Source of the DNA: Cyanobacteria bacterium OH_SFB_17
GTDB lineage: Bacteria; Cyanobacteriota; Vampirovibrionia; Gastranaerophilales; Gastranaerophilaceae
Length of the DNA: 5,744 nt
Assembly: GCA_023395735.1 (NCBI GenBank)
Contig: JAEWYI010000089.1
Span: forward strand, 1-5,744
Direction of reading: 5' to 3'
Part shown: in pieces, positions 5,416-5,744 of the stretch
Layout: each line of letters opens with the position of its first letter
How positions within the stretch are numbered: position 1 is the stretch's first letter
Position numbers and translations under genes: made by a program
The notes under the pieces: generated by a model
Told to the model about the DNA's origin: nothing
Seen by the model: only the letters and a program-made list of their open reading frames with translations
The model's database searches: none

Positions 5416-5459
5416 CTGTTTTCGACTTGAGCAGAGGTCTGCGAAAGTTTGAAAACAGG
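5415..5459. repeat. Structured 45-nt hairpin, copy 2
   Basis: CTGTTTTC (5416-5423) pairs with GAAAACAG (5451-5458), extended by a T-G pair. T5450 is bulged. GACTT (5424-5428) pairs with AAGTT (5445-5449). Opposed GA steps and GCAG/CTGC closing on AGGT follow. The core GAGCAGAGGTCTGCGA is identical to copy 1 in direct orientation, as is the flank (about GAGAGG before, GGGTGAGGGTGGATT after). The arms differ but still pair. Confidence 0.75.
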
Positions 5460-5542
5460 GTGAGGGTGGATTCAATAAGCGTGCACATTTTCACCTTCAC
5501 CTTTACCCAAATTTTCTGCCACTAGTGACCATGTGTCGAAAA

Positions 5543-5660
5543 TGTCCCTCTCTCTCGTAGAGCTGCGCCGACAGGCTCACTAGCTTCCGTACCTTCAGCT
5601 GTTCGTCCCCCACAAAAGGGGAGGCGATGCGACGATTTAAGATAAAAACAAAAATTTATA
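5543..5660 (-). repeat. Right copy of the ~117-bp inverted repeat flanking the pilin gene
   Basis: This is the reverse complement of 3928-4045 with some substitutions and indels. It lacks about five bases (AAAGC) present on the left. The C-run/G-run hairpin survives as TCCCC...GGGGA. The stretch between 5474 and 5542 is not related to the left block. It contains purine/pyrimidine-biased ACCTTCACC-like sequence and ATTTTC...GAAAAT (5510-5542), a weak stem around the palindrome CACTAGTG. I see no gene in it. Confidence 0.85.
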
Positions 5661-5662
5661 TA

Positions 5663-5744
5663 ATTCTAAACTTCTAATCCTCTAACTTATCACCTCATAA
5701 CCTAATAAGCTGCCAAGCTTCTAAGCCTCTGAACATCCAACCTT
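5663..5744 (-). repeat. Degenerate octanucleotide tandem repeat, reverse orientation, ten units to the window edge
   Basis: Gapless 8-base units on the plus strand: ATTCTAAA, CTTCTAAT, CCTCTAAC, TTATCACC, TCATAACC, TAATAAGC, TGCCAAGC, TTCTAAGC, CTCTGAAC, ATCCAACC. The right end, read in reverse complement (AAGGTTGG...GTTCAGAGGCTT), mirrors the left tract at 3731-3762. The array continues beyond, or ends at, the window edge. Confidence 0.8.

Noticed and set aside
3928..5660. Classical insertion sequence with the inverted repeats as its ends
   Set aside because: No transposase is encoded between the repeats, only the pilin, and no target-site duplication is visible at the outer edges.

Overview
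The window is AT-rich chromosomal DNA, probably from an uncultured gut bacterium of the Gastranaerophilales/Melainabacteria group (non-photosynthetic Cyanobacteriota). This assignment is an inference. It rests on the low GC content, a type IV pilin signal of the form KA|FTLAEVLLTLGIIGI, the D-x-N-G-x-x-x-P-N-x-x-G-x-D loop inside that pilin, and a small protein opening with a short polar Asn/Gln/Ser/Thr tail followed by SFKA. No rRNA, tRNA or marker phylogeny is available here to prove it.

Left part (1-1742): the first residues of a leftward gene with a nucleotide-binding-like Gly-rich start run off the left edge. A divergent gene of unknown function follows (187-726). It converges on, and overlaps by 8 bases, a leftward ribF (719-1618), the bifunctional riboflavin kinase/FAD synthetase. 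ribF appears to be transcribed from an extended -10 promoter placed so that the mRNA would begin at the A of its ATG, i.e. a leaderless message. A long hairpin terminator (1678-1723) separates it from the gene upstream.

Centre (1743-3674): leftward aspS (aspartyl-tRNA synthetase, full length), best started at 3521. Its predicted leader is about 138 nt and holds a 10-codon ORF with a better ribosome binding site than aspS itself.

Right part (3700-5744): one gene, a rightward type IV pilin-like protein (4225-5256, TTG start), sits between two repeat-rich non-coding blocks of about 0.4-0.5 kb. The blocks contain (i) tracts with an 8-base period (CTTGGAAG-like to the left of the gene, its reverse complement to the right), (ii) GC-rich hairpins, (iii) a ~117-bp segment present in inverted orientation on the two sides of the pilin gene, and (iv) a 45-nt bulged hairpin present twice in direct orientation, whose arms differ in sequence but keep their pairing. 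The pilin ends in a DUF1566/Lcl-like, C-type-lectin-type domain. Its last ~120 bases are far richer in GC and in NNC/NNT codons than the rest of the gene, which is what the variable region of a diversity-generating retroelement (DGR) target looks like. No template repeat or reverse transcriptase is in the window, so the DGR idea is a hypothesis.

The two housekeeping genes (ribF, aspS) have no functional link to the pilin module. The right part looks like an accessory surface-protein locus embedded in dispersed repeats.
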